Source of the DNA: Chelatococcus sp. HY11
GTDB taxonomy: Bacteria; Pseudomonadota; Alphaproteobacteria; Rhizobiales; Beijerinckiaceae
Assembly: GCF_018398335.1 (NCBI RefSeq)
Contig: NZ_JAHBRX010000001.1
Coordinates: 682,001-746,000, forward strand
Length of the DNA stretch: 64,000 bases
Direction: 5' to 3'
Shown: in pieces, positions 19,587 to 28,913 of the stretch
How the letters are laid out: every line of letters begins with the position of its first letter
Numbering within the stretch: the stretch's first letter is position 1
Notes under the pieces: model-generated
What the model saw: only the letters and a program-made list of their open reading frames with translations
Database searches by the model: none
What the model was told of the DNA's origin: nothing
Translations under genes and position numbers: made by a program

Positions 19587-19952
19587 GTGCTGTCCGGCTG
19601 AGAACCTTCCAGGCACGTTGAAAAAGCCCCGGCAATGACCGGGGCTTTTTTGTTGCGCGACGGCCGGAGGCCTCCTCAAGGCGCGATAGTGGGCCATTGC
19701 ATGTTATTGTTGTGATTCAGATTATTACAATTGCTTCTTGTTTCATCAGGTGAGCTTTCTGCAGTGTGAGCCCTGGCATCCGCGGCTGTCTGCACGCAAG
19801 GCTTGGCCTGATCCTTGTTTGTTGCGCGGCCGTAGCCGGCGGCGGGTCGGCCTATGTCGAACGGTTGTCATATTGAAGCTGGCGGCGGTTGTGGGCAGGA
19901 TGGTGGCGTCCCGTCCTGCATCTTTCTGTTCCTCATGACTTGAGTTCGCCCC
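19587..19952. other. gyrA to ammonia-lyase intergenic region (366 bases)
   Basis: It holds the gyrA terminator, then an AT-richer stretch (about 19700-19745) that could carry the promoter of the following gene. I could not assign -35 and -10 boxes with confidence, and no gene is seen. Confidence 0.5.
19621..19652 (+). terminator. rho-independent terminator after gyrA
   Basis: AAAAAGCCCCGG pairs with CCGGGGCTTTTTT around a 6-base loop (CAATGA), with a run of six Ts, 34 bases after the gyrA stop. It is also a good terminator on the opposite strand. Confidence 0.95.
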
Positions 19953-20921
19953 ATGTCGATCTCCGCTCCGACCTATGATGATGTCGTCCGCGCGTCTGAA
20001 CGCATTGCCGGCCTGGCGCATCGCACACCTGTCATGACGTCGCATACGGCTGACGAGAGGACAGGCGCATCGCTGTTCTTCAAGGCCGAGAATTTCCAGC
20101 GCGTCGGCGCCTTCAAATTCCGGGGCGCTTACAACGCGCTCGCGGCGCTTGATGATGACCAGAAGGCGCGCGGCGCGGTGGCTTTCTCCTCGGGCAATCA
20201 CGCCCAGGCGGTGGCGCTGGCCGGGCAGCTTCTCGGCGTGCCCACGGTGATCATCATGCCGAAGGACGCGCCGGCGATCAAAGTCGCGGCCACGCGCGGC
20301 TATGGTGGCGAGGTTGTGTTTTATGACCGCTACGCCGAGGACCGCGCGGCCATCGGCCGGCGGATCGCCGGTGAGCGAGGGCTCGCTCTTATCCCGCCCT
20401 TCGATCATCCCGAGATCATCGCCGGGCAGGGCACGGCGACCAAGGAACTTATCGACGACGTGGGGGAACTCGACCTCCTGCTCGTGCCTCTCGGCGGCGG
20501 CGGCCTGCTGTCCGGCTCGGTGCTCGCCGCGAAGGCCCTGTCGCCGCGGTGCCGGGTCATTGGCGTCGAACCGGCGGCCGGCGATGACGGCGCGCGCTCC
20601 TTCCGCGAGGGGCGGATCGTCACCATCGATGTCCCCACGACGTTGGCCGACGGCGCGCAGACCACAGCGCTCGGGGCGATCACCTTCTCGATCATCCGGG
20701 AGCTTGTGGACGACGTGGTCACCGTGCCGGACGCGGCGCTCGTCGAGGCCATGCGCTTCTTCGCCGAGCGGATGAAGATGGTCGTGGAACCCACAGGCTG
20801 TCTCGCCGCCGCGGCTGCCTTCAGCGGCGTGGTCCCGGTCAAGGGCCAGCGGGTCGGCGTCATTCTCAGCGGCGGTAATGTCGATCTTGCCACTTTCGCG
20901 CGTTTGCTGATGCCGGCCTGA
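19953..20921 (+). CDS. threonine/serine dehydratase-family PLP enzyme (fold type II)
   Basis: This 322-residue cytosolic enzyme likely deaminates L-threonine, L-serine or a related hydroxyamino acid to a 2-oxo acid and ammonia. The PLP lysine is in the motif GAFKFRGAYNAL (about residues 52-63), the substrate loop is SSGNHAQAV and the phosphate loop is GGGGLLSG. It lacks the C-terminal ACT-like regulatory domain of biosynthetic IlvA, so it resembles catabolic TdcB, serine racemase or threo-3-hydroxyaspartate ammonia-lyase; sequence alone does not separate these. It is followed 67 bases later by the EVE-domain gene on the same strand. Confidence 0.85.
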   Translation: MSISAPTYDDVVRASERIAGLAHRTPVMTSHTADERTGASLFFKAENFQRVGAFKFRGAYNALAALDDDQKARGAVAFSSGNHAQAVALAGQLLGVPTVIIMPKDAPAIKVAATRGYGGEVVFYDRYAEDRAAIGRRIAGERGLALIPPFDHPEIIAGQGTATKELIDDVGELDLLLVPLGGGGLLSGSVLAAKALSPRCRVIGVEPAAGDDGARSFREGRIVTIDVPTTLADGAQTTALGAITFSIIRELVDDVVTVPDAALVEAMRFFAERMKMVVEPTGCLAAAAAFSGVVPVKGQRVGVILSGGNVDLATFARLLMPA

Positions 20922-20988
20922 TGGGGCTTGATCGACAGGCGGGAGCGTATATGCCTTCAGGGCGTTTATTGCAGGAGTTGAGCGCGCG

Positions 20989-21408
20989 ATGCCCCATTGG
21001 CTCTTCAAGTCTGAACCGTCCACTTGGTCGTGGCAGCAGCAATGCGATGCCGGCGAGAAGGGCACGCATTGGAATGGCGTCCGCAATCATGGCGCCAAGC
21101 TGAACCTGATGGCTATGAAGATCGGCGACCAAGGCTTCTTCTACCACTCGAATGAAGGCAAGGAGATCGTCGGCATCGTCGAGGTGATCAAGGAGTATTA
21201 TCCCGATCATACAGACGCTTCCGGCCGGTTTGGAATGGTTGACGTGAAGGCGGTGGAGGCGCTCCCGCAGGCCGTGACGCTGGAGGTGATCAAGACCGAT
21301 CCGGCTCTCAAGGACATGGTCCTGGTCAACAACTCGCGCCTGTCCGTCCAGCCGGTGACGGATGCGGAATGGACGCATATTCTGCGCATGGCGGGCCGCA
21401 AGGAGTAG
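20989..21408 (+). CDS. EVE domain-containing protein
   Basis: This 139-residue protein is a single EVE (PUA-like) domain, related to human THYN1, and probably recognises modified bases in DNA or RNA. Family signatures are the start MPHWLFKSEPSTWSW, the segment WNGVRNHGAKLNL, the sequence GDQGFFYHSNEGKEIVGIVEV and the C-terminal NNSRLSVQPVTDAEW. AGGAG about 11 bases upstream supports the ATG at 20989. The MmcQ-type gene follows. The target is unknown. Confidence 0.9.
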   Translation: MPHWLFKSEPSTWSWQQQCDAGEKGTHWNGVRNHGAKLNLMAMKIGDQGFFYHSNEGKEIVGIVEVIKEYYPDHTDASGRFGMVDVKAVEALPQAVTLEVIKTDPALKDMVLVNNSRLSVQPVTDAEWTHILRMAGRKE

Positions 21409-21484
21409 GCTGCAAAGCCTCCCTGGGTACGGGCCGATGGTGGCCTGGGCGGCCACGTCACCAGGCGACGGCGGGAGGGAAGCG

Positions 21485-21814
21485 ATGGCCGTTGAGGCCG
21501 GACGTGTGCGCGAACTCGCGCTCGGTTTCCCGCATGCCCGGGAGGCGCCGCATATGGACCGGGTGGCGTTTCGCACGCCCCGCAAGACCTTCGCGACATT
21601 GGGCGCGGGCGCGAACGACCTCAACCTGATGTTTAATGCGGATCTTCGTGACTTCCATTGCGAACAGGAGCCTCAGGTGTTCACGCCTTTGCCGGGAGGC
21701 TGGGGGCGCATGGGAATCACCCGTTGCGACCTCGAAACCGTTGATGAGGCCACCTTGATATCGGCGCTTCAAGCCGCCTATCGGCTTGCCTTGCCTAAAC
21801 CGCGGCGGCGATAA
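21485..21814 (+). CDS. MmcQ/YjbR family DNA-binding protein
   Basis: This 109-residue protein belongs to the MmcQ/YjbR family, a small alpha/beta fold related to double-wing DNA-binding domains. Typical features are the N-terminal helix with LALGFPHAREAPHMDRVAFR and the segment KTFATLGAGANDLNLMF. A GGAGGG site immediately upstream supports the ATG at 21485; a longer frame overlapping the EVE gene is less likely. The function of the family is not established. It is likely co-transcribed with the EVE gene and is convergent with ppk2. Confidence 0.8.
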   Translation: MAVEAGRVRELALGFPHAREAPHMDRVAFRTPRKTFATLGAGANDLNLMFNADLRDFHCEQEPQVFTPLPGGWGRMGITRCDLETVDEATLISALQAAYRLALPKPRRR

Positions 21815-21895
21815 GGCTCTGGCGCCGCATCGGGGCGACACCGCCGGGCAGCCTGTTCTCAAGCGCCTTTGACGCAGGCGTGAACGCTCCGCGCT

Positions 21896-22939
21896 TCAAT
21901 CCGCTTCAAGCCGCTCGCGGAAGCCGAGCAATTTGTGCTGCTCGACTTCGCCAAGCTTCGGATAGTCCAGGCCGAGCTTGGACATCTCGGTGATCAGGGC
22001 GGTCATGACCGCGAGCCGCGTGAACCACTTGTTGTTGGCGGGAATGACATACCAAGGTGCGGTGTCGCTCGCCGTGGCCCGGATCGCCTCCTCATAGGCG
22101 TGCATATAGGCCTTCCAGTAGGTGCGTTCGTCGACATCCTTGCTTTCGAACTTCCAGTTCTTGGCGGGGTCGTCGATACGCTGGAGCAGGCGCTTCTTCT
22201 GTTCGTCCTTCGATACGTTCAGGAAAAATTTGAGGATCAGCATGCCATTGCGGGCGAGATAGCGCTCGTGGTGGCGGATATCCTTCAGCCGGTCATCCCA
22301 GATCGACTCGGTCACGAGTTTGGGCGGCAAGCCCTCGTTATCGAGAATCTCCTGGTGGACGCGCACCACCAGCACTTCCTCGTAGTAGGAACGATTGAAG
22401 ATGCCGATACGGCCTCTCTCCGGCAGGCGCTGGTGGGTTCGCCAGAGAAAATCGTGGTCGAGCTCTTCCGACGATGGCGCCTTGAAGGCATGGACCTGGC
22501 AGCCCTGCGGATTGATGCCCGACATGACGTGCTTGATGGTGCCGTCCTTGCCGGCGGCATCCATCGCCTGAAACACGAGGAGAACAGACCAAGTATTGTC
22601 GGCAAAAAGCTTTTCCTGGATGGCGCTGAGCGCGGCCACGCCGCGGTCGAGCAGATCCCGCGCGTGGTCCTTGAGGTCAAGGCCAGCGGTATCATCAGGA
22701 TCGTGATCCTTAATCCGGAAGTTCTTGCCGTCGGTGATCCGATAGGGTGCGATCAGCTTGTCGAGCGCGGACAGCTCGATTTGTACCGGAAGTTTCTTCT
22801 TCTTGCCGGTCTTGTCCTCAGCGATCCGCGCGCTCTCCTTGACCGCCGCGTCGGCCAGCGCGTCGGTTGCAACCTCGGCTGGCGGAGCACTGGAGGATGG
22901 GGAGGCCGCCTTGCCGTTCTTCTTGGACGATCGGGTCAT
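21896..22939 (-). CDS. ppk2: polyphosphate kinase 2 family protein
   Basis: PPK2 enzymes use polyphosphate to phosphorylate nucleotides. The 347-residue protein has the family P-loop FQAMDAAGKDGTIKHV, the substrate motif GCQVHAFKAPSSEELDHDFLWR, the Walker B/lid segment GRIGIFNRSYYEEVL and the C-terminal WYVIPANNKWFTRLAV. A low-complexity Lys/Ser/Ala-rich N-terminal tail (about 50 residues, with TGKKKKL) precedes the core. ATG 22939 (MTRSSKKNG) is preferred over upstream in-frame starts. Whether it prefers nucleoside mono- or diphosphates cannot be told here. It is divergent from coaD. Confidence 0.92.
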   Translation of the reverse strand: MTRSSKKNGKAASPSSSAPPAEVATDALADAAVKESARIAEDKTGKKKKLPVQIELSALDKLIAPYRITDGKNFRIKDHDPDDTAGLDLKDHARDLLDRGVAALSAIQEKLFADNTWSVLLVFQAMDAAGKDGTIKHVMSGINPQGCQVHAFKAPSSEELDHDFLWRTHQRLPERGRIGIFNRSYYEEVLVVRVHQEILDNEGLPPKLVTESIWDDRLKDIRHHERYLARNGMLILKFFLNVSKDEQKKRLLQRIDDPAKNWKFESKDVDERTYWKAYMHAYEEAIRATASDTAPWYVIPANNKWFTRLAVMTALITEMSKLGLDYPKLGEVEQHKLLGFRERLEAD

Positions 22940-23117
22940 CAACACTCTCTCGCAGCACGATTGCGGCTGCCATGATAGCCCGCCGGCCCGGAAAGGATAT
23001 AGCGCCTGTCGCTCGTCGCAATCCATCCGGGCTTGCAGTCGCCGGACCGCCCTTGTAAGCCTTTTGGCCCAAACGGCATCCCATTGACCGCCGCCAACAC
23101 GGGGGACGCAGCAGACC

Positions 23118-23621
23118 ATGCCGCTCGCCACAGGCTTCTATCCCGGCTCGTTCGATCCGGTGACCAACGGTCATCTCGATGTGGTGCGGCAGGCCTGCCG
23201 TTTCGTGGACCGGCTGGTGATCGCCATCGGCGTCCACCCCGGCAAGGCGCCGCTGTTCCCGGCTGGGGAGCGAGCGGAGATGCTGCGGGAGGTCTGCGAC
23301 CCGGTGGGGACGGCGGCGGGTTGCGCGATCGAGATCGTCACCTTCGATGATCTCGCGGTGACCGCCGCGCGCCGTGCGGGCGCCTCGATCATGGTGCGCG
23401 GTCTCCGTGACGGCACGGACCTGAACTATGAAATGCAGATGGCGGGCATGAACGATGCCATGGCACCCGACATCGGCACGATTTTCCTGCCGTCGTCCCC
23501 GGATGTCCGCCCCATCACCGCCACCTTGGTGCGCCAGATCGCTGCCATGAAGGGTGACATCTCGTCCTTCGTGCCGGCTCCCGTCGCGGAGCGGCTCAAG
23601 GCCAAATTCGCCGGCGGTTAA
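23118..23621 (+). CDS. coaD: phosphopantetheine adenylyltransferase
   Basis: CoaD transfers AMP from ATP to 4'-phosphopantetheine, the penultimate step of coenzyme A synthesis. The 167-residue protein starts with [18 protein letters not shown], carrying the nucleotidyltransferase TxGH motif (TNGH), and has the substrate-binding [20 protein letters not shown] and the C-terminal SSxxVR-like [15 protein letters not shown] segment. It is the first gene of a same-strand block coaD-ppiA-ppiB-queA-tgt, a conserved order in Hyphomicrobiales, and lies 38 bases before ppiA. Confidence 0.95.
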   Translation: MPLATGFYPGSFDPVTNGHLDVVRQACRFVDRLVIAIGVHPGKAPLFPAGERAEMLREVCDPVGTAAGCAIEIVTFDDLAVTAARRAGASIMVRGLRDGTDLNYEMQMAGMNDAMAPDIGTIFLPSSPDVRPITATLVRQIAAMKGDISSFVPAPVAERLKAKFAGG

Positions 23622-23659
23622 AGGTCGGCCGTCCCCACCGTTCTCTTGGAGATTATCTG

Positions 23660-24253
<594 letters not shown>

Positions 24254-24462
24254 ACGGCTGCCAGTCATGTGTCGGCGCGGCGCTCGCCGGCGCCTGCTAT
24301 CGCGTGGCGCGGGATGGGGATGAACACATTCGACCCTGTCCCTCGGCGCCAATCATGCCTATATCGTCCACCTTGATCAGCGTGGCTGCTGCGAACCGGC
24401 GACCGTCGGGCGCAATCCCGCAGCCGCATCGATAGAATCCTCGACCCAAGAAGGAACGCCCG

Positions 24463-24924
24463 ATGGCACCGTCTCCTGAGAACACGCTTATCCTCGACAC
24501 GACCAAAGGCAAGGTTGTCATCGAGCTCCTGCCGGACCTCGCGCCCAACCATGTGGCGCGCATCAAGGAACTGGCCTCGTCCGGCTTCTATGACGGCATC
24601 GTCTTCCACCGTGTCATCGACGGCTTCATGGCCCAGGTCGGCTGCCCGCACGGCACCGGCACCGGTGGCTCGGACCTGCCCGACCTGAAGCAGGAGTTCA
24701 ACGCCGAGCCGCATGTGCGTGGCATCTGCTCGATGGCCCGCACGCAGAACCCGAACTCGGCTAATTCCCAGTTCTTCATCTGCTTCTCCGACGCCCGTTT
24801 CCTCGACAAGCAGTATACGGTGTGGGGCCGCGTCATCGAGGGCATGGATAACGTGGACAAGCTGAAGCGTGGCGAGCCCGTCCGCGATCCCGACAGCATC
24901 GTGACAGCCCGCGTCGGCGCCTGA
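24463..24924 (+). CDS. ppiB: cytosolic peptidyl-prolyl cis-trans isomerase (cyclophilin B type)
   Basis: This 153-residue cyclophilin lacks a signal peptide, so it works in the cytosol. It has the FHRVIDGFMAQ core, the active-site MARTQNPNSANSQFFI segment and the C-terminal ARFLDKQYTVWGRVIEGM. AAGGA 7 bases before the ATG at 24463 sets the start. It is separated from ppiA by 209 bases, in which no gene is seen, and from queA by 21 bases. The pair appears to be an old duplication with different locations. Confidence 0.94.
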   Translation: MAPSPENTLILDTTKGKVVIELLPDLAPNHVARIKELASSGFYDGIVFHRVIDGFMAQVGCPHGTGTGGSDLPDLKQEFNAEPHVRGICSMARTQNPNSANSQFFICFSDARFLDKQYTVWGRVIEGMDNVDKLKRGEPVRDPDSIVTARVGA

Positions 24925-24945
24925 ACGGATATCCGGGTTCCGGCG

Positions 24946-26049
24946 ATGCGCGTCGATCTGTTCGATTTTGAATTGCCGGAGGACCGCATTGCCACCCGGC
25001 CGGTGAAGCCGCGCGACGCCGCGCGGCTTCTTGTCGTCGGGGGCCCGGAAGGCGCCCTGGCGGATCGCGTTGTCCACGACCTGCCGGATCTGCTCTCGCC
25101 CGCCGATACGCTCGTTCTCAATGATACGCGCGTCATTCCCGCCCGGCTCGTCGGCACGAGGCGCAGGGCGGATTCATCCGCCCGTATCGAGGCGATGTTG
25201 CACAAGCGCGAGGCGAGTGACCGCTGGCGCGCCTTCGTGCGTCCGGCCAAGCGCCTCGCCATCGGGGATGTCATCCGCTTCGGCGAGGACACGGAAGGCG
25301 CCTGCCTCCTGTCCGGTCTCGATGCCACCGTGACTGAGAAGGGTGATGGCGGCGAGATCGTGCTGAAATTCGCCCTGAGCGGCCCGATCCTCGATGAAAG
25401 CATCGCCAGCCTCGGCCATATTCCGCTGCCGCCCTATATCGCCTCGAAGCGCCCCGACGATGCCGAGGATCGCGTCGATTACCAGACGGTCTATGCGGCC
25501 GAGGAGGGCGCGGTCGCCGCGCCGACGGCTGGATTGCATTTCACCGATGAGCTCTTTGCGCGGCTCGCGGCACGGGGCATCGACAGGCAATTCGTGACGC
25601 TCCATGTGGGCGCGGGGACGTTCCTGCCGGTAAAGGCCGACGACACGGCGGAGCATCGCATGCACGCCGAATGGGGCTCGGTGAGCGCCGAGACGGCGGC
25701 GGCCCTGAATGCGACCCGCGCGCGGGGCGGCCGGATCGTCGCCGTTGGCACGACCTCCCTGCGCCTCCTCGAAAGCGCGACCACGGCGGAGGGGCATGTA
25801 CAGCCCTGGGCCGGCGATACCGACATTTTCATCACGCCAGGCTACCGCTTCCGCGCGGTGGATGTGCTGATGACCAATTTCCACCTGCCGCGATCCACCC
25901 TGTTCATGCTCGTCTCCGCACTCGCGGGGCTTGAGCGGATGCGCGAAGCCTATGCCCATGCGATCGCCGACGGCTATCGCTTCTATTCCTATGGCGACGC
26001 GAGCCTCTTGTTTCGTCAGGACATGCCTGATCCGGAGACTTCCCGATGA
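24946..26049 (+). CDS. queA: S-adenosylmethionine:tRNA ribosyltransferase-isomerase
   Basis: QueA builds the epoxycyclopentane ring of queuosine by moving the ribosyl group of SAM to preQ1 in tRNA. The 367-residue product has the N-terminal [19 protein letters not shown], the segment [11 protein letters not shown], the family motif [17 protein letters not shown], the active-site region [14 protein letters not shown] and the C-terminal [19 protein letters not shown]. It overlaps tgt by the 4-base ATGA at 26046-26049, showing translational coupling of two queuosine enzymes. Confidence 0.96.
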   Translation: MRVDLFDFELPEDRIATRPVKPRDAARLLVVGGPEGALADRVVHDLPDLLSPADTLVLNDTRVIPARLVGTRRRADSSARIEAMLHKREASDRWRAFVRPAKRLAIGDVIRFGEDTEGACLLSGLDATVTEKGDGGEIVLKFALSGPILDESIASLGHIPLPPYIASKRPDDAEDRVDYQTVYAAEEGAVAAPTAGLHFTDELFARLAARGIDRQFVTLHVGAGTFLPVKADDTAEHRMHAEWGSVSAETAAALNATRARGGRIVAVGTTSLRLLESATTAEGHVQPWAGDTDIFITPGYRFRAVDVLMTNFHLPRSTLFMLVSALAGLERMREAYAHAIADGYRFYSYGDASLLFRQDMPDPETSR

Positions 26050-27197
26050 GCGACAGCTTCACCTTCTCCGTGACGGGGACTGATGGAACCGCCCGCACGG
26101 GTGAGATCCGCATGCCGCGTGGCGTCATCCGTACGCCCGCCTTCATGCCCGTGGGCACGGCTGCGACCGTCAAGGCGATGTATCCCGAGCAGGTCAAGGC
26201 GCTGGGTGCCGACGTGGTGCTCGGCAACACCTACCATCTGATGCTCCGGCCCGGCGCGGAGCGCGTCGCAGAGCTCGGCGGCCTCCACAAGTTCATGAAC
26301 TGGCCCTATCCAATCCTCACGGATTCGGGCGGGTTCCAGGTGATGTCGCTCGCCAAGCTGCGCAAGATCGACGAGAACGGCGTGACCTTTCAGTCGCATG
26401 TGGATGGTGCCACCCACCTCCTGACGCCTGAGCGGTCGATCGAGATCCAGGGGCTTCTCGGCTCGGACATCCAGATGCAGCTCGACGAGTGCGTGAAGCT
26501 GCCGGCCTCCCCTCAGGACACCGAACGCGCCATGCGTCTCAGCCTGCGCTGGGCGGAACGATGCCAGCGCGCCTTCGGCGATCAACCCGGCAAGGCGCTG
26601 TTCGGTATCGTGCAGGGCGGCGAGGACAAAGCGCTCCGCATAGAGAGCGCGCGCGCTCTGGTCGACATGGATTTCAAGGGTTATGCCATCGGCGGGCTGG
26701 CGGTAGGCGAGCCGCAGGCCACCATGCTCGCCATGATCGAGACGGTCATTCCCTATCTGCCCACCACGAAACCGCGCTATCTCATGGGCGTCGGCACGCC
26801 GGATGACCTCGTGGCGGCCGTGACCCGAGGCATCGACATGTTCGATTGCGTGATGCCGACCCGCGCGGGGCGCCATGGCCTCGCCTATACGCGTTTCGGC
26901 AAGATCAACCTGAAGAATGCGCGACATGCGGATGATCCCGCGCCGCTCGATCCCACATCGAACTGCCCGGCTGCCAACAGCTACAGCCGCGCCTATCTCC
27001 ATCATCTCGTCAAATCGGGAGAGATCCTCGGGATGATGCTCCTGACCTGGGCCAATCTCGCCTATTATCAGGACCTGATGGCGAACCTGCGCAGGGCGAT
27101 TGTCGACAACACCCTGGAGGACGTCTCCGCAGCCATCCGCGCCGGTTGGGCCACGGCCGGGACCGGTGCGGATGACGGGGCCGATCAGGCCTCGTAG
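26046..27197 (+). CDS. tgt: queuine/preQ1 tRNA-guanine transglycosylase, zinc site degenerate
   Basis: Tgt exchanges guanine-34 for preQ1 in tRNAs with GUN anticodons, ahead of QueA. The 383-residue product has the catalytic Asp in [12 protein letters not shown] (D93) and the nucleophile in [13 protein letters not shown] (D267), so the active site is intact. The zinc-binding segment, normally CxCxxC with a later His, reads [17 protein letters not shown]: only Cys307 remains of the three cysteines. The C-terminal 13 bases overlap the stop end of the convergent DUF4864 gene. No preQ1 riboswitch was seen. Confidence 0.95.
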   Translation: MSDSFTFSVTGTDGTARTGEIRMPRGVIRTPAFMPVGTAATVKAMYPEQVKALGADVVLGNTYHLMLRPGAERVAELGGLHKFMNWPYPILTDSGGFQVMSLAKLRKIDENGVTFQSHVDGATHLLTPERSIEIQGLLGSDIQMQLDECVKLPASPQDTERAMRLSLRWAERCQRAFGDQPGKALFGIVQGGEDKALRIESARALVDMDFKGYAIGGLAVGEPQATMLAMIETVIPYLPTTKPRYLMGVGTPDDLVAAVTRGIDMFDCVMPTRAGRHGLAYTRFGKINLKNARHADDPAPLDPTSNCPAANSYSRAYLHHLVKSGEILGMMLLTWANLAYYQDLMANLRRAIVDNTLEDVSAAIRAGWATAGTGADDGADQAS

Positions 27198-27598
27198 GAC
27201 GGCAGGCGGACAGTCACCACGTTCGCGACGCCCCAGCGGCCCTTCTTGTCGCGTTCCATGACGAAGAAGGCGAGCCACGGTTCGCCGCGGGCATCCACCA
27301 GCCGCAGGAGCTGGGTGAGGCCGTAGGAGGTCTGCTGGATATCGTCAAAGGAGACAAGCTGCGGATTGATGATAACGGGAAACTGCTCCCGCACCATCGT
27401 CATGAAGCTGTTGCTGTCAGTGAAGCGGGCCTTGAGTTTTGGCGACACGATCGCGAAGGCGGCTGTCGCGTCCTCCTTCTTCAAGGCGTCCATCTGTTGC
27501 GAAATCGTGAGGCGAACGGCCGTGACCTCCGTGCGATCCAGGGCCACGGCCGGCGAGACGCCAAGAGCAATCATCGAAGCCAATAGCAGGGCGCGCAT
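27185..27598 (-). CDS. exported DUF4864 protein
   Basis: This 137-residue protein starts with a Sec signal peptide ([20 protein letters not shown]) and has the DUF4864 pattern: [28 protein letters not shown], then a PQLVSFDDI segment and a [15 protein letters not shown] strand near the end. The fold is likely SnoaL/NTF2-like, but no ligand or activity is known. It is predicted periplasmic. Its 3' end overlaps tgt by 13 bases on the opposite strand. ATG 27598 is preferred because the signal peptide begins there; a longer frame to 27688 is unsupported. Confidence 0.78.
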   Translation of the reverse strand: MRALLLASMIALGVSPAVALDRTEVTAVRLTISQQMDALKKEDATAAFAIVSPKLKARFTDSNSFMTMVREQFPVIINPQLVSFDDIQQTSYGLTQLLRLVDARGEPWLAFFVMERDKKGRWGVANVVTVRLPSYEA

Positions 27599-27794
27599 GC
27601 AAGCGATCCTTTCGTCGTATTCACCGGCCGGCTCGACCCCCACGGCCGGATTTCGTGGGGATCGTTTACAATCGGGACATGACAACAACGGCGCCGCAAC
27701 GCTCCCGGTTCCATCCAGGACTTACACTTCGGTAACCATGGCGTTAAAAGATTCGTGAAGTTTCTACGCTACGGGCTTCAGGCGGACGCGTTTG

Positions 27795-28913
27795 CTAGCC
27801 GAGCGCCCCGGCGAGATCGGCGACCGCCCGGCCCGCGCGCATGAAGCCCTGCGCCTTGGCTTGCAACGCCGCCACATGGTCACGATCGTCGATGAGGCGT
27901 TGGATCGCCACGGTGAGGGCATCGGCGGTCGCTTGAGCCGCGACCTCGCCCACAGCCCCGAAGCCCACCTGTTCCGGGAGCGCGCCCACCGGCGTCACGA
28001 TGGAGGGGGTCCCCAGGGCGAGACCCTCCGGGATGATGGCGGACTGGCTTGCCTCCACATAGGGGCAGATGAGGGTGTCCGCTTCGGCGATCAACCCCTG
28101 CAAGTCGGGCTGCGAGAGCCATTCCGTGCGCAGGGTGACCTGGGGCATGTCCTTGAAGGCGTCATCCGCATAGGCCTTGTCGGGCCCGCTGCCGGCGATC
28201 GTCAGGCGCCAGTCGTCACGCGCCTTCAGAGGCTCCAGCGCGGCGCGCAGCAAGCTGAGGCCCTTGTAGGCGATCAACCGGCCGACAAAGAGCAGCTGCA
28301 ACGGGCGGCCAATGGGCATCGGACGCCGGTGTGCGGCTGCCGGCTGAAGGGCGTCGGCATAGAACGCGTTGATCGGGACGATCCGCAGCTTGTCGTTGAC
28401 ACCGCGGTGATGGGCGAGAACGTCAGCGCCGACAGCCTCCGACAGCGCGAGCACGCGGTCGGCCGCGGCGACGAGCCGCTTCTGCGTGCTTTCCTGCCAC
28501 AGTCGCGCGTAGTCGCCCGGATGGGGGGTGTCGTCATGGACGACATAGGTCACGCGGGTGCCCCGTGGCACGAGATGCACCAGCGGCCAGGCGAAGGCGA
28601 AGTTCATCGGGATGACCACGCGGCGTGGCTGGAGCCGCTTCATGTCGCGGCGAAAGCGAATGGCCATTGCCAGCACAGCCTGAGCCTTTGCGAGATGCGA
28701 GCCGGCGATGCGCGGGTCAGGCTCGACGACGAGCGGCAGGCCGCTGGTGCGCGCTGCCTCCAGCTCCTCGCTGGTCTCCGAAAAGGATAGCAGAAGCCTT
28801 TCGTCAGGACGCGCCTCGGCGAGCCAATGCGCGAATTTCAGCGCGAAGACTGGTCCTCCACCGCGCCGTCCCCAGAACCAGACGAAGGTGTCTATAGACC
28901 CCGCGGTGCTCAT
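27795..28913 (-). CDS. glycosyltransferase family 4 protein
   Basis: This 372-residue GT-B enzyme of family GT4 transfers a sugar from a nucleotide donor to a growing glycan at the cytoplasmic face of the inner membrane. The acceptor half has an N-terminal glycine-rich segment (WGRRGGGPVFALKF). The donor half has LLFVGRLIAYKGLSLLRAAL, LTIAGSGPDK and the EX7E-like loop PYVEASQSAIIPEGLALGTPSIVT. It overlaps the upstream glycosyltransferase gene by ATGA, so they form an operon. Donor and acceptor are not predictable. Confidence 0.85.
   Translation of the reverse strand: MSTAGSIDTFVWFWGRRGGGPVFALKFAHWLAEARPDERLLLSFSETSEELEAARTSGLPLVVEPDPRIAGSHLAKAQAVLAMAIRFRRDMKRLQPRRVVIPMNFAFAWPLVHLVPRGTRVTYVVHDDTPHPGDYARLWQESTQKRLVAAADRVLALSEAVGADVLAHHRGVNDKLRIVPINAFYADALQPAAAHRRPMPIGRPLQLLFVGRLIAYKGLSLLRAALEPLKARDDWRLTIAGSGPDKAYADDAFKDMPQVTLRTEWLSQPDLQGLIAEADTLICPYVEASQSAIIPEGLALGTPSIVTPVGALPEQVGFGAVGEVAAQATADALTVAIQRLIDDRDHVAALQAKAQGFMRAGRAVADLAGALG

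Noticed and set aside
24925-24945. possible preQ1 riboswitch before queA
   Set aside because: The gap between ppiB and queA is only 21 bases, too short for an aptamer.
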